Assembly: GCA_001725945.1 (NCBI GenBank)
Contig: LRMT01000290.1
Span: 1 to 38,837, forward strand
Direction: 5' to 3'
Length of the DNA stretch: 38,837 bases
Source: Cupriavidus sp. UYMMa02A
Lineage (GTDB): Bacteria; Pseudomonadota; Gammaproteobacteria; Burkholderiales; Burkholderiaceae
The stretch's first letter is position 1. Each line of letters begins with the position of its first letter. Under the pieces are notes generated by a model that was not told where the DNA came from, searched no databases, and saw only the letters and a list, made by a program, of their open reading frames with translations. Made by a program: the position numbers and the translations under genes. Shown here one piece after another: positions 18,275 through 29,584 of the stretch.

Positions 18275-19225
18275 ATGATCATTTCCATCGAGTACCTGTA
18301 CTGGCTGGCGGGCCTGGTCCTGGCCATCACCGCGCTGCTGACCTTTGCCGACCGCGAGCATCCGCGCCGCTTCAGCACCGGCCTGTTCTGGCTGCTGTAT
18401 GCCATCGTTTTCCTGATCGGTGACCGCTTGCCGCCCGCGGCGGTGGGCATCGGCGCCGTGGTGATGGCGCTGATCGCCGGCTTCGGCGGCGTCGGCCACG
18501 GCAAGCACGACACGCTGCCCGAAGAAGAGCGCCGCGCCAGCGCGCGCCGCCTCGGCAACAAGCTGTTCGTGCCGGCGCTGCTGATCCCGTTGGTGACCGT
18601 GATTGGCACCGTGCTGTTCAAGGACGTGAAGATCGCCGGCATTCCGCTGCTCGATCCGAAGAACGTGACCTTCGTCTCGCTCGGCATCGGCTGCCTGATC
18701 TCGCTGGGCGTGGTGTGCTGGCTCACGCGCGACACCGTGGCGCAGGGCGTGCGCGAATCGCGCCGGCTGACGGAGTCGCTCGGCTGGGCGCTGGTGCTGC
18801 CGCAGATGCTGGCCATGCTGGGCCTGGTGTTCGCCGACGCCGGCGTCGGCAAGGCCGTGGCGCACCTGACCACGGCCTACATCAACATGGACTACAAGCT
18901 GGTCGCGGTGGTGGTGTATTGCGTCGGCATGGCGCTGTTCACAGTGATCATGGGCAACGGCTTCGCCGCGTTTCCGGTCATGACCGGCGGTGTCGGCGTG
19001 CCGATCCTGGTCGGCATGTTCCACGGCAACCCGGCGGTGATGGCGGCAATCGGCATGTTCTCGGGCTACTGCGGTACGCTGATGACGCCGATGGCGGCCA
19101 ACTTCAATATCGTGCCCGCCGCGCTGCTGGAGCTGGAAGACAAGAACGCCGTGATCCGCGCGCAGGTGCCGACCGCGCTGGCGATTCTCGTCGCAAATAT
19201 CGCGCTGCTCTATTTCCTGATGTAA
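18275..19225 (+). CDS. DUF979 integral membrane protein, putative transporter subunit
   Basis: The intact 316-residue protein is almost wholly hydrophobic helices (about eight to ten). DUF979 landmarks are YWLAGLVLAITALLTFADR, LGWALVLPQMLAMLGLVFADAGVG, MGNGFAAFPVMTGGVGVPIL and SGYCGTLMTPMAANFNIVPAALLELEDKN. The glycine-rich re-entrant-looking GNGFAAFPVMTGG and GYCGTLMTPMAANFN segments resemble ion-transporter-type secondary carriers, which is inference from pattern only. A GGGGAG ribosome site sits in the end of the DUF969 gene, so the pair is probably translated together and forms a two-component carrier. Confidence 0.82.
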   Translation: MIISIEYLYWLAGLVLAITALLTFADREHPRRFSTGLFWLLYAIVFLIGDRLPPAAVGIGAVVMALIAGFGGVGHGKHDTLPEEERRASARRLGNKLFVPALLIPLVTVIGTVLFKDVKIAGIPLLDPKNVTFVSLGIGCLISLGVVCWLTRDTVAQGVRESRRLTESLGWALVLPQMLAMLGLVFADAGVGKAVAHLTTAYINMDYKLVAVVVYCVGMALFTVIMGNGFAAFPVMTGGVGVPILVGMFHGNPAVMAAIGMFSGYCGTLMTPMAANFNIVPAALLELEDKNAVIRAQVPTALAILVANIALLYFLM

Positions 19226-19240
19226 GCCGGGAGACCCGTC

Positions 19241-19891
19241 ATGCGTACCGTATTGCTCACAGGCTTCGAACCGTTCGAGAACGAGCCGATCAATCCGTCG
19301 TGGGAGGCGGTGCGCGCGCTGGACGGGGAGCGCATTGGCGATGCCGTCGTCGTCGCGCGCCAGCTGCCTTGTGTGTTTGGCGCGGCGATCGACGAAATGG
19401 AGTCGCTGCTGCTGAACCTGAAGCCGGCCGTGACCATTGCCGTAGGGCAGGCGGGCGGACGAGCCGAGATGTCGGTCGAGCGCGTGGCCATCAACGTCGA
19501 CGATGCGCGCGTTCCCGACAACCTCGGCGAGCAGCCCATCGACCAGCCCATCTGTGAAGATGGGGTGGCCGCCTATTTCTCCACGCTGCCAATCAAGGCC
19601 ATCGTGCGCGACCTGCGCAAGGCAGGCGTGCCTGCAGCGGTATCCCAGACAGCCGGGACTTTCGTCTGCAACCACGTGTTCTATGGCCTGATGAACTTCC
19701 TTGATCCTCTTTTGGCCGCAGGGTGGCGTGGCGGTTTCATCCACATTCCCTATCTGCCCGAGCAGGCCGCGCACCATCCGGGCCAGCCCAGCATGTCGCT
19801 CGACATGATGATTCGCGGCATCCGCCAGGCCGTCGTCACTACGCTCGCGACAGAGGTTGATGTGCGCGAGCAGGGCGGCCAACTGCACTAA
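19241..19891 (+). CDS. pcp: pyroglutamyl-peptidase I
   Basis: Pcp (family C15) is a cytoplasmic cysteine peptidase that removes N-terminal pyroglutamate, giving free 5-oxoproline. The intact 216-residue protein begins MRTVLLTGFEPFENEPINPSW. The catalytic triad is visible as Glu80 (MSVERVAINVDDARVPDN), Cys143 (TAGTFVCNHVFYGLM) and His168 (GGFIHIPYLPEQ). It is the last gene of the 5-oxoproline cluster, 15 bp after the DUF979 gene, with a GGGAG ribosome site. It supplies the substrate that PxpABC turns into glutamate. Confidence 0.96.
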   Translation: MRTVLLTGFEPFENEPINPSWEAVRALDGERIGDAVVVARQLPCVFGAAIDEMESLLLNLKPAVTIAVGQAGGRAEMSVERVAINVDDARVPDNLGEQPIDQPICEDGVAAYFSTLPIKAIVRDLRKAGVPAAVSQTAGTFVCNHVFYGLMNFLDPLLAAGWRGGFIHIPYLPEQAAHHPGQPSMSLDMMIRGIRQAVVTTLATEVDVREQGGQLH

Positions 19892-19933
19892 GCCCTGCAC
19901 TGAGCCAGGTATCACGACACCGCCCGGTTCCGC

Positions 19934-19957
19934 CCCTCTCCCGCTTGCGGGAGAGGG
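19934..19957. repeat. REP-like inverted repeat, single unit
   Basis: CCCTCTCCCGC-TT-GCGGGAGAGGG (11-bp perfect stem) follows pcp by 42 bp, with the GGGGGTGA tail usual for these units. Confidence 0.75.
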
Positions 19958-20532
19958 ACGGGGGTGATGCCCAGCGCCTCCACGAAGTCCCCCCCGCACG
20001 CGACCGCAAACGCCCGGTCTCTCCTCCGCCCAGCCCATATTCCGCAACAGTCAGCGCTCGTCACCAATTTCGGGCCAATGACTTGATCGCGCTCGGGCGT
20101 ATGGACGGTCGTGCGTCGCGTCGCGCGTGCCTACCTCATTCTCGCTTTCTGCAAATCCCAAAGCACCACACCAGTTTTGCGATTTTTCATCGAGGTGAAT
20201 TAGAAAATTCCATAGTTCACCTCGGCCAATTTTAAACAATTGCAATATTCGATCGTTTTTCGGAAATGTCCTATGGACGTCTCCTGGTGCTGAATGGAAC
20301 TATTCAAATCCTCTGACATCAAGGCGTCCCGGGCTTCTTTATCCCGGTGACCCTCTGAGGTCCAAATTTACGCATCCAGTTTCATGATGCCCGGGCTTGC
20401 AACCGCTTGCACCCGGGCTTTTCCCGGTTGCTGGCAGGCCGGGTCCATATCGCATTCACCATCGCGGTGAACATGCCAGTCCGTGAAGTCGCCTGACTTC
20501 CGTTAGTGCCTGCAATACCAATAACAAACGCC
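19958..20532 (+). other. non-coding upstream region of the exoprotein gene
   Basis: This 575-bp stretch has no supported gene. Its middle (about 20150-20290) is much richer in A and T than the flanks, as expected of a promoter region, but I could not pick a convincing -35/-10 pair. The exoprotein ATG lacks a clear Shine-Dalgarno sequence. Confidence 0.5.
20389..20420 (+). promoter_or_regulatory. hairpin in the exoprotein leader, attenuator-like
   Basis: GCCCGGG (20389-20395) and CCCGGGC (20412-20418) form a 7-bp GC stem; CTTGCA in the loop repeats as CTTGCA on the other side. TTTT (partly within CTTTTC) follows. It may be a terminator or attenuator 110 bp before the exoprotein start. The short T run keeps confidence low. 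Confidence 0.35.
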
Positions 20533-23500
20533 ATGAATACAGAGCGATATCGTCTGGTCTTCAACGTTGCGCGTGGCATGCTGGTCGCCGTGCAGGAATG
20601 CGCGAAGGGGCATGGCAAGGGTCGCCACACCGTCACGCGCGCGGGCCGCGGTTCGGGTGCTTTCGTGCCGGTGTTCTGGTTCACCGCGCTGACCGCAGCG
20701 ATGATGGGTTTGCCCGTCGCACCAGACGCGCATGCACAGACGCTGCCGATCCAGGTCGACAAGGGTGCAGCCGGTGCGCAGCCGTATGTCAGCACTGCAG
20801 CGAACGGCACGCCGGTCGTGAACATCGCACCGCCGAACCGGCCCGGCGGTACCAGCGTCAACAACTTCATCCAGTACAACGTGGGCCCGTCCGGCGTGGT
20901 GGTGAACAACTCGGGCCAGAACAGCCAGACCCAGATTGCGGGCTGGGTGCAAGGGAACATGCAACTGGGCAACAACCATGCGGGCACGATCGTGCAGCAG
21001 GTCACCGCGCCCAATCCCTCGCAATTGCTGGGCATGCAGGAGATTGCGGGTAATCGTGCCTCGCTGGTGATCGCCAATCCGGCAGGCATCACGTGTTCGG
21101 GTTGCGGCACCATCAATGCCGACCGCTTCACGCTGACCACGGGCCGCTCGATCTTCAGCGCCGGTGGCGACCTCACGGGCTTCGATGTGCGCCAGGGGGC
21201 CATCGGCATCGATGGCCAGGGCCTGTCCAGCCCGCAGGCGCAGGTGGACCTGCTCTCGCGCGCGATCTCGATCAACGCGCAGGTGTGGGCCGATCGCCTC
21301 AATGCCGTGGCCGGTGCCAACCAGATCGACCGGCAAAGCCTGGCCGCTACGCCGCAAGCCGGAACCGGTGCGGCGCCGCAAATGGCACTCGATGCCTCGG
21401 CACTGGGTTCCATGTACGCGGGCGCAGTGCGGCTCGTGGGGACTGAGAAGGGCCTGGGCTTCAATATCGGCGGCAACATCGCGGCCAGTACCGGAGACAT
21501 CGCGCTGGATGCAAACGGCGACGTACGGATCCTGCCGGGCGCGCGACTGCAAACGCCGGGAAGCGCGACGATTGCCGGAACCAGTATCGACAATGCGGGC
21601 ACCATCACCACGCGTGGCGCGGCAACCGTTTCCACACCGGGGCTGCTGGCCAATAGCGGGATCATTGCCGCTGGCACTGACCTGATGGCGCAGGCCGACC
21701 GCATCATGAACTCTGGCACCCTCGCGCCGGGGTCGACGAGAGCGCCAACGTGACCGCTGCCGGGACGGCGAACATCGCAGCACGGACGGCCATCCAGTCC
21801 AGTGGCGCCATCGTTGCCGGTGCGGACGCCAACCTTTCTGCCCCGACTCTGGACCTGTCGAACGGCTCGGTTGTCTCTCACGGTAACGCGAATCTGTCCG
21901 GCTCGGGAGACATCGTCAACCGCAACGGCCGCGTGGAGGGAGCATCCCTTCTGGTCGCCACCTCCGGAAACGTCGACAACCAGGGCGGGGCGCTGATTGC
22001 CGGTGTCAATGGCGGTACAGTCCGGGTCGACAGCCTGCTGAACCAGGCGGGAACCGTCACCAGTAGCGGCGCGCTCGATATCACTGCGCGGCAAGTCGTT
22101 GACAGCACCGGCGGCACGATTGCCGGTACCGGCGACACGGCCGTAACAGCATCGAGCGTGATCAACCGAAGCGGCACGCTGGGCTCCACGCAGGGCAGCC
22201 TGACCGTGCAAGGCGCTCTGGACAATACCGCTGGCAAGGCGCTTGCGACAGGCGATCTCAAGGTAGCCGGCGGCGCATCGCGAACGACAACGGCAAGATG
22301 GCGGGACAGAATATCCTGCTCGATGCTGGCAGTCACGCGTTCAGCAATGCCGGAGGCACGATTCAAGGCGGCACAGGTGCCACGACGCTGAACGCGGGTA
22401 GCGTGAACAACGCTGCCGGCTCGATCACGAGCGTGGGCACGCTGCAAGTGCAAACGCCCGGGGCGATCGACAACCAGCGTGGGACGCTGGCGGCCAACAG
22501 TGCCGCGACCGTGTCAGGAAGCCAGATCAACAATCAGGCCGGCTCCCTGGGTTCAGCGCAGGCAAGCCTGACGATCACCGGGCCGCTCGACAACACCGGC
22601 GGCAAGACACTGGCAGCGACCGACCTGACCGCCACGGGCGGATCGATCATCAATGAATCCGGCCAGATATCGGCAGGCCAGACACTCTCTATCGACACCG
22701 CCGGGCAGGCGCTCATCAATACGGCCGGTACGATCTCCGGCGGCGAGCTCAGCGCAAGCACGGGCGCCGTGAGCAACCGCGGCGGGGTGATCCAGGCAAC
22801 CCGCACGATGGGGGTCGACACGCACGGCCAGGCCTACGACAACAGCCAGAACGGCCTGACGGTCGCCAATGGTGACCTGACGCTCGGCACGGGTGCCTGA
22901 ACAATCAAGGTGGCACCGTATCCGGCAAGCATGCCGTTGTCGTGACAGGCGCAGCGCTGGACAACTCTGGCGGTCAAGTCGTCGCCGGCGGCCCGCTCGC
23001 GCTAACCGGGGACAGCCTGTCCAATACCGCCGGCAAGTTGGCATCCAACAGCGATGCGACACTGCGCATCTCAGACAAGCTCGACAACACCGCCGGCTAC
23101 ACCCACGCCGGCGGCACGCTGGATGTGCAGGCCGCCACCGTTCTCAACCGCAACACGCTGGGCGGCACCGAAGACAACCCGCTCGGCATGGAAGGTAGCT
23201 CAGTCACGATAGCCGCCGGCGCCATCGACAACACTGGTGGCGCACTGCGCGCCGATACCAAGCTCACGGCTACTGCCGCTATGCTGAACAACAGCCGGGG
23301 CGAGGTGACCTCCGGTACTACGGCCCAGCTCGACGTAGGCGCCACGACCAACACGCAAGGGCTGCTCTCGGCCAACCAGTCGCTCGGCGTCACCGGCACG
23401 AGCCTTACCGGTGACGGCACAGTGCAATCGCAAGGCGATGTGACCCTGAAACTGGCCAGCGATTTCAGCAATACGGGCACCATCAGCGCCAGCAAGAACG

Positions 23501-26500
23501 CGACGCTGGATACCACGGGCGACGTCACCAACACCGGCATCATCAGCGCGGGGCAGGCGCTGGATATGCACGGGCGCAACATCAACAACTCGGGCGAGTT
23601 GTTCGGGCAGGACTCAAACCACGTGCGGGCCGATCAGGCTGTGTACAACAACGGCCTGATCGATGGCGGCGCGGTGCGGATCGATGCCGGCACGACGGTG
23701 GCCAACGTGAATCGGATCTACGGGGATTCCGTTTCCATCGGTGCCGGCCAGCAGATCGTCAATGATGCGAATCCGGCTACCGGCAATGGCGGCGTGATCG
23801 CATCGCGAGTCGGCGACGTGAATCTCGGCGCGCCGGACATCGTCAACCGTGAGCACGCGCTGATCTATTCGTCGCAGGACCTGAATGTTGGTGGCGCACT
23901 GGATACCGATGGCAAGGCGGTTGGCCGGGCCAACTCGCTGACCAATGCGTCGGCGACGATTGACGTGGCGCGCAATGCGAATATCGATACGGCGAGCATC
24001 CTCAACCAGAACAGCCACTTTGAGACGACCGTGACGGACACGGGGACGGTCACCCAGCTGACGTATCGTCTCAAGGGTTCAATGGTCAATATCGACCCCA
24101 CCACAGCAATCTTCTTCGACTGGAAGTTCGGAGCGACCGATTACTACCATCCGGCCACAGATATCGGCTGGCTGCACAGGGACGGCAATGAGCGGGGCGC
24201 CCCGCGCTGGCTGGTGCTGCCTTCGGACCAATATCCGTTCTCGCAGTTTGGTCCGCCGTTTGACTGGTCGCGCCGGATCGACGGAACGCCCGGTCCTGTC
24301 CTTGCCTGGGGCAGCTACCAGGTGGAGGGCGACAACGCTTTTACCCCGATAGACCAGTGGTCTCCCGTCGGCCTCGCCTTTGTCCAGTTCAGCGAGACGG
24401 ACAATGTCGGCAATGTCCTGGCCGTGACCAATGAGCGGTTCTACTACAAGCCCGACGATGCCATCTGGGACAAGTTCGGCATCGCGCGCCCCGGTTCCGC
24501 GCCTCCGCCTTTCCAGGGGACCTGCGCGAATGATGCGCCGGCATCGTGCCAAGTCGCGCAGCAGGCCTACCAGGCCTGGCACGACGAAAACTTTCAGAAG
24601 TATCAGGCCCTGAACGACAAGATCAAGGCATTCAACAAGGACTTCCACGCACGTTCGGTCTCGGACTTCTACGCGCTCAACGAGCAGACCCGGGTTCGCG
24701 ACGAAACGGTCGCGAGCACCGATCCGGCACGCATCCTCGTAGGCGGTGATGCGAAGCTGAACGGCATCGTCGTGAATGACAAGAGCCAGATCCTGGTCGG
24801 CGGCACGCTTACTGTCCCCGCGCCCGTGGACAACAGGGGATACACCGGCACCCGCATCGAGTCCACCACGGGGTCGCAGGACTGGTACTACGTCAACTAT
24901 GGGGTGAACGATCCCGACCGGCGGATCACGCAAGGCACACTTCCGCCTGTGGACATCAAACTTCCGCTTGTTCTGGCTACGGGTTCTTCAGAGGACCACA
25001 AGGTCGTAACGGGCACGGGCACAAACGTGGGCCCCAAGCCCGGGCTCGCACCGATCTCCAACGCGCCGACGATGACGCAGGTGTCGCTGGACACCGGTGG
25101 TGCGACATCCGGTCCGCAAATGGGGGCAAACAGTCCTGGCTCCAGGCTGGGGGGTGCCGTCATCCGTACCGTCACGCCATCGCTGGCGGTACCGCGCAAT
25201 GCGCTGTTCACCGTCAACACGCAGCCCGGCGCGCATTACCTGATCGAAACCGATCCACGCTTCACCAATCAACGCCAGTGGCTGTCCAGCGACTACATGC
25301 TGGCGCAACTCGGCCGCGACCCGAGCAACGTCCTCAAGCGGCTGGGCGACGGCTTCTACGAAGCCCGCCTGGTGGCCGACGCCGTGATGCTCGGCACCGG
25401 CCAGCGCTTCGTCGGCGACTACACCGACAACGAAGCGCAGTACATCGGCTTGATGAACTCCGGCGTGACCTTTGGCCAGAAGTACCAGTTGACCGTCGGC
25501 ACGCAACTCACGCCGGAACAGATGAAGACCCTGACCAGCGACATCGTCTGGCTGGTGGAGAAGACCGTCACGTTGCCGGACGGCAGCACGCAGACGGTAC
25601 TGGTGCCGCAGGTGTACCTGATGACGCGTGTGAGCGACATCAAGGGCGACGGCACGCTGATCGCGGCCAACAATGTCGACATCCAGACCACTGGCGATGT
25701 AACGAACACCGGCACCATTGCCAGCCGCAATGTGACGCTGATCGACGCCGCGAACATCGTCAACGATCGCGGCACGCTCGCGGCCGGCGCGCCATGATGC
25801 TCAAAGCCCGCGAGGACATCGACAACCTGGCCGGCACCATCAGCGCGGGCAAGCTGGCCGCCAACGCGGGCCGGGACATCAACCTGACCACGACGACGGC
25901 CACCGGCAGCAACCGGGTCGGCGAGGCCTACGCGAGCCATACCGTGGTGAGCGGCGTTTCGGTCCTCGATGTGGACAGCGCCACGTTAGTGGCGGGACGG
26001 GATATCAATGCGCGGGCCGCGAGCATCACGGCAACAGGCGACCTGGGTATGGGCGCAAAGCGCGACGTCAATCTCGATACGGTGCAGGTCGGTGACCGCC
26101 GGGATTCGGTGGCCGATGCGCGCAACCGCACCAGCACTGCACAGAGCGCGGAGATTGGCACGCAGATTTCTGGGCATGACGTCACGCTCATTGCCGGGCA
26201 GGATGTGAACGCCAGGGCGGCGTACGTCAATGCCGAGAATGCGCTGGGAGTGGGCGCGAAGCGCGATATCAACGTGACGGCGGGCCAATCGAGCGTGGCG
26301 ATCCGGGACGAGCAGGGCCGTACGAGCGGTGGCTTCCTGTCGAAGTCGTCGACGCATACGGTGGATGCCGTGAGCCGGACGGAGGCTATGGGGAGTACGT
26401 TTTCGGGGGATACGGTGACGATGCACGCCGACCGCGACCTGACTGTGGCTGGCAGCACGGTGGCCGGCACACAGGACGTGAACCTGTCGGCCACCCGCGA

Positions 26501-29370
26501 CCTCACCATTACGACGACTGAGACCCAATCCTCCGCGTACAGCTTCAAGGAGGAGAAGAAGTCGGGCTTCGGCGCCACCGGTGGCGGCATCTCGTATGGC
26601 AGCCGCAATCAGAAAGACACGACCAACGACAGAGCTACGCAGCAGGTGGGCAGCCTGGTGGGTTCGACCGATGGCAGCGTGCACTTGAATGCGGGCAGTA
26701 CGCTCACGGTCAAGGGTAGTGATCTGATTGCGATGCGGGACATCACGGGTGTTGGCGCGGATGTGAACATCGAAGCGGCGCAGAACCGGCAGCATCATGA
26801 TGAGACGCATGAGGTGAAGCAAAGTGGCTTCACGCTCGGTGTGTCCGGTGGCGCGATAGGGGCAGCAATCAATGCGGGCAACAAGATCAGCTCCGCCAGC
26901 AAGAGCGAGGATGGGCGCGCCTCTGCATTGTGGGGCATGGCGTCTGCGCGTGATGCCTATGACGCCGCAAACCTGCTGGGCGGCCCGGGCGGCGCCACCG
27001 AAGGCGCGGCGGTGACTCTCTCTTGGGGCACCAGCCAAAGCAAGCAGACGTTGACGCAGGACAGCATCAGTCACAATGGCTCGCGCGTGCAGGCCGGCGG
27101 CACAGCCAAGTTCATCGCCACCGGCGTGGATGCCAATGGTAATCAGACGACAGGGAACCTGAACATCATCGGTTCAGACATCGACGCCAGCAAGGTTGCG
27201 CTTGGGGCGAAGCACAACGTGAACATCGTTTCGGCCACCGACACCGACGAGAGCCACAGTACCAACAAGTCGAGCAGCGCAAGCATCGGCGTTCGTATGG
27301 ACTGGGCAAAGGCAACGCAGGCTTCGGCGTCTCCGCGTCGGCTTCACAGGCAAAAGGCAACGCGGATAGCGTTGGCACGACACAAAGCAATAGTCATGTG
27401 CGTGGCAAGGAGTCCGTCGCGATCGTGTCCGGTAACGACACCAGCATCCAGGGTGCAACGGTCAGTGGCGGCAAGGTTGGGATGGATGTGGGCGGGAACC
27501 TGAACATCGCCAGCCGTCAGGACACCGGAGAATCCCACGCACGCCAGCAAAGTGTGGGCGGTGGCATCAGCATCAGCCAGGGCGGTGTGAGCGGCAGTGT
27601 CTCGGCATCCACGGGCAATGCCAATGGCAGCTATGCCAACGTGTCGGAGCAGTCGGGCATCTATGCCGGGGAGGGCGGCTTCGACATTACCGTGAAGGGC
27701 AACACCGACCTGAAGGGCGCGGTGATAGCCAGCGAGGCTGACAAGGAGAGGAACAGCCTGACTACTGGCACCCTCTCGTGGAGCGATATCGCCAACCACT
27801 CGGACTACAGCGCAACGTCGTTCGGTGTGTCAGGTGGCGGCACCGTTGGCAGGAACACCAGCCAGGGGAACAGCGGGCAAACGTCGGGCAAGAACACGGG
27901 CGGCATCAGCCCGATGATTCCGCAGCACAAGAGCGGCAGCCAGGATGGCACGGCGCAGGCAGCGGTTGCGGAAGGCTCGATCACGATCACGGATTCGGCC
28001 AACCAGAAGCAGGATCTGGCAACGCTCAGACGAGACACGACCGGCACCAACGGGCAGGTTGGGAGCAATCCGGATCTGGAGAAGCTGCTCAACAAGCAGG
28101 CCGACACGATGGCGGCGGCGCAGGCGGCGGGTGAGGCGGTAGCGAAGACGGTTGGGGATATCGCGCAAGCCAGGCTTGAGGATGCCAACAAGCGGTATGC
28201 CGCTGCGGCGGAAGCGAACAGGCTAAACCCAAGCGCTGAGAATCAGGCAGCAATGGATGCGGCGCAGGCCGATGCCGAGAGTTGGAAGGACGGCGGCAGC
28301 TATCGGGCAGCGTTGCATGCGGCGGGCGGGGCATTGGTTGCGGGGCTCGGAGGCGGCAATGCGCTGGCGGGGGCTGCTGGCGCGGGCGCGGCGTCGCTTG
28401 CTGGCGAGAAGCTTGGGGAATTGAGCAGGACGGTAGCTGGAGGGGCCGATACTGGCAATGCGGCGCTGAATGAGGCGTTGGGGAAATATTGCGGCCAATA
28501 TTGTGGCGGGGAGTATCGGGTGGGGCAGTGGGTGGGGGATCTGGTGCGGCGACGGCGGCTAATGTGGATCGATTCAATCGGCAGTTGCATCCGGATGAGC
28601 GGCAATGGGCGAAGGACAAGGCAAGGACGTTCGCCGCATTCTATGAGGAGAAGACCGGAAAGGCGCTCACGCCGGAGCAGGCAGAAAACATGTTGCTAGC
28701 CAACGGTTACCGGCTTGTTGACGACATGGCGAGCAAGGGGCCAGGTGGAGACCCGTACGCAGTGGCTTTCATCGGCACGAACGCCGGCGGCTTGTTCAGC
28801 TCAACGGCAGCAGAGCGTGCCAATCCTGGGCCACTTGGCGGTCCGTTGACGCCGGAGCAGAAGGCGATGCCGGCAAGCACTCCGAACCCACAATTGGGAA
28901 TGGCTGCCGCCGCCGGCCTGGGCCTTGTGGCGATGGGGTCAGTTGCGCCTGCAGCTGCAACGATTTGGGCTTTAGGGACGGCGTATGACTTTGCGGGTGA
29001 TTCTATAAGCTATCGCACCGGTCTCACCAAAGACATGCCGAACCTAGCAAAATCCCTGGGCGTAGGGGGTGTTACAGCAGCTTTCACTCCGCTTGGACTG
29101 TCGGCAACCCAGTTTGGCACAGGAATAGGAAGCAAGCTCTTCGCAGGTGCCTACAACGCTGGTCTGGCGGGTACGGCTGCATTTGGCGCCTCCTCAATAT
29201 TTAGTCCGACTCAGAATCCGGGCCTTGCAAGCGGAATCGCTACAACTGGCTCAATGTTTGGTACTGTTATCGGCCACACCATGCCTGGCCCAGCAGGCGC
29301 CACAATGAATCAGCTGATTCAGGTAATGTCGGGACCAACGCAAACAGCAATAGAGAGTCATGGAAAATAA
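20533..29370 (+). CDS. giant CdiA/FhaB-type two-partner-secretion exoprotein
   Basis: The corrected length is about 2,946 aa. The N-terminus MNTERYRLVFNVARGMLVAV is an extended signal peptide region, with hydrophobic core and cleavage near PDAHAQ. The TPS secretion domain follows (NNFIQYNVGPSGVVVNN, NRASLVIANPAGITCSGCG). Then come many filamentous-haemagglutinin repeats (forms of LDNTAGK, NTGGTI), a non-repeat island (24,060-25,300), the conserved TQTVLVPQVYL block, a second repeat array to about 27,800, an Ala/Gly-rich region, a pretoxin-like segment (NVDRFNRQLHPDERQWAKDK) and a hydrophobic Gly/Ala-rich C-terminus. Indels are inferred near 21733, 22272, 22891, 25790, 27309 (losses) and 28487, 28518 (gains). 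Neither VENN nor ELYN boundary motifs were found. Its likely role is contact-dependent inhibition or adhesion. Confidence 0.9.
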
Positions 29371-29584
29371 AAATAGTGCTGGAGCAAAAAAATCAATAAT
29401 TAAGAGGGCTGCGATTGCATATCTTGCGCTGCTTGGGTTGCCAGGAGTAATACTCCTATTTTCTCTCGCCGAGGGTGCTGGCTGGAAGCCGATGCTGGTC
29501 GGGTTGCCGGTAATCTTGACGATATTTGCCAGTATTACTTATCAATTCATCAAGGAGTTGCGCGGTATAGGTCGAATAACGTGA
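29360..29584 (+). CDS. small two-helix membrane protein, candidate immunity protein 1
   Basis: The 74-residue product starts inside the last codons of the exoprotein gene (11-bp overlap, AGAGAG ribosome site), so translation is probably coupled. After a lysine-rich N-terminus there are two hydrophobic helices (about residues 17-37 and 45-63) joined by GAGWKP. It has no signal peptidase or lipobox motif. Base composition is clearly lower in GC than the chromosomal genes around it. Position directly after a CdiA-like C-terminus and before the transporter matches CdiI/BcpI immunity genes. It is strongly similar to the next gene. I know no named family for it. Confidence 0.75.
   Translation: MENKNSAGAKKSIIKRAAIAYLALLGLPGVILLFSLAEGAGWKPMLVGLPVILTIFASITYQFIKELRGIGRIT

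Noticed and set aside
17216..20047. A very long open frame on the minus strand opposite the DUF969, DUF979 and pcp genes
   Set aside because: High-GC codon bias leaves the opposite strand free of stops. The translation is rich in His, Arg, Gln and Ala, without domains, and lies against three intact recognisable genes.
19945..20235. Plus-strand frame of 96 codons between pcp and the exoprotein gene
   Set aside because: It starts in a REP unit, has no recognisable features and its composition changes sharply halfway.
21750..23600. Repeats in the exoprotein as a possible CRISPR array or DNA satellite
   Set aside because: They are degenerate protein repeats (LDNTGGK-like), with irregular spacing and no exact DNA repeat.
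20533..29370. Programmed frameshifting or pseudogene status of the exoprotein gene
   Set aside because: The same type and density of indels occurs in housekeeping genes. No slippery-site plus structure pattern is repeated at the sites.
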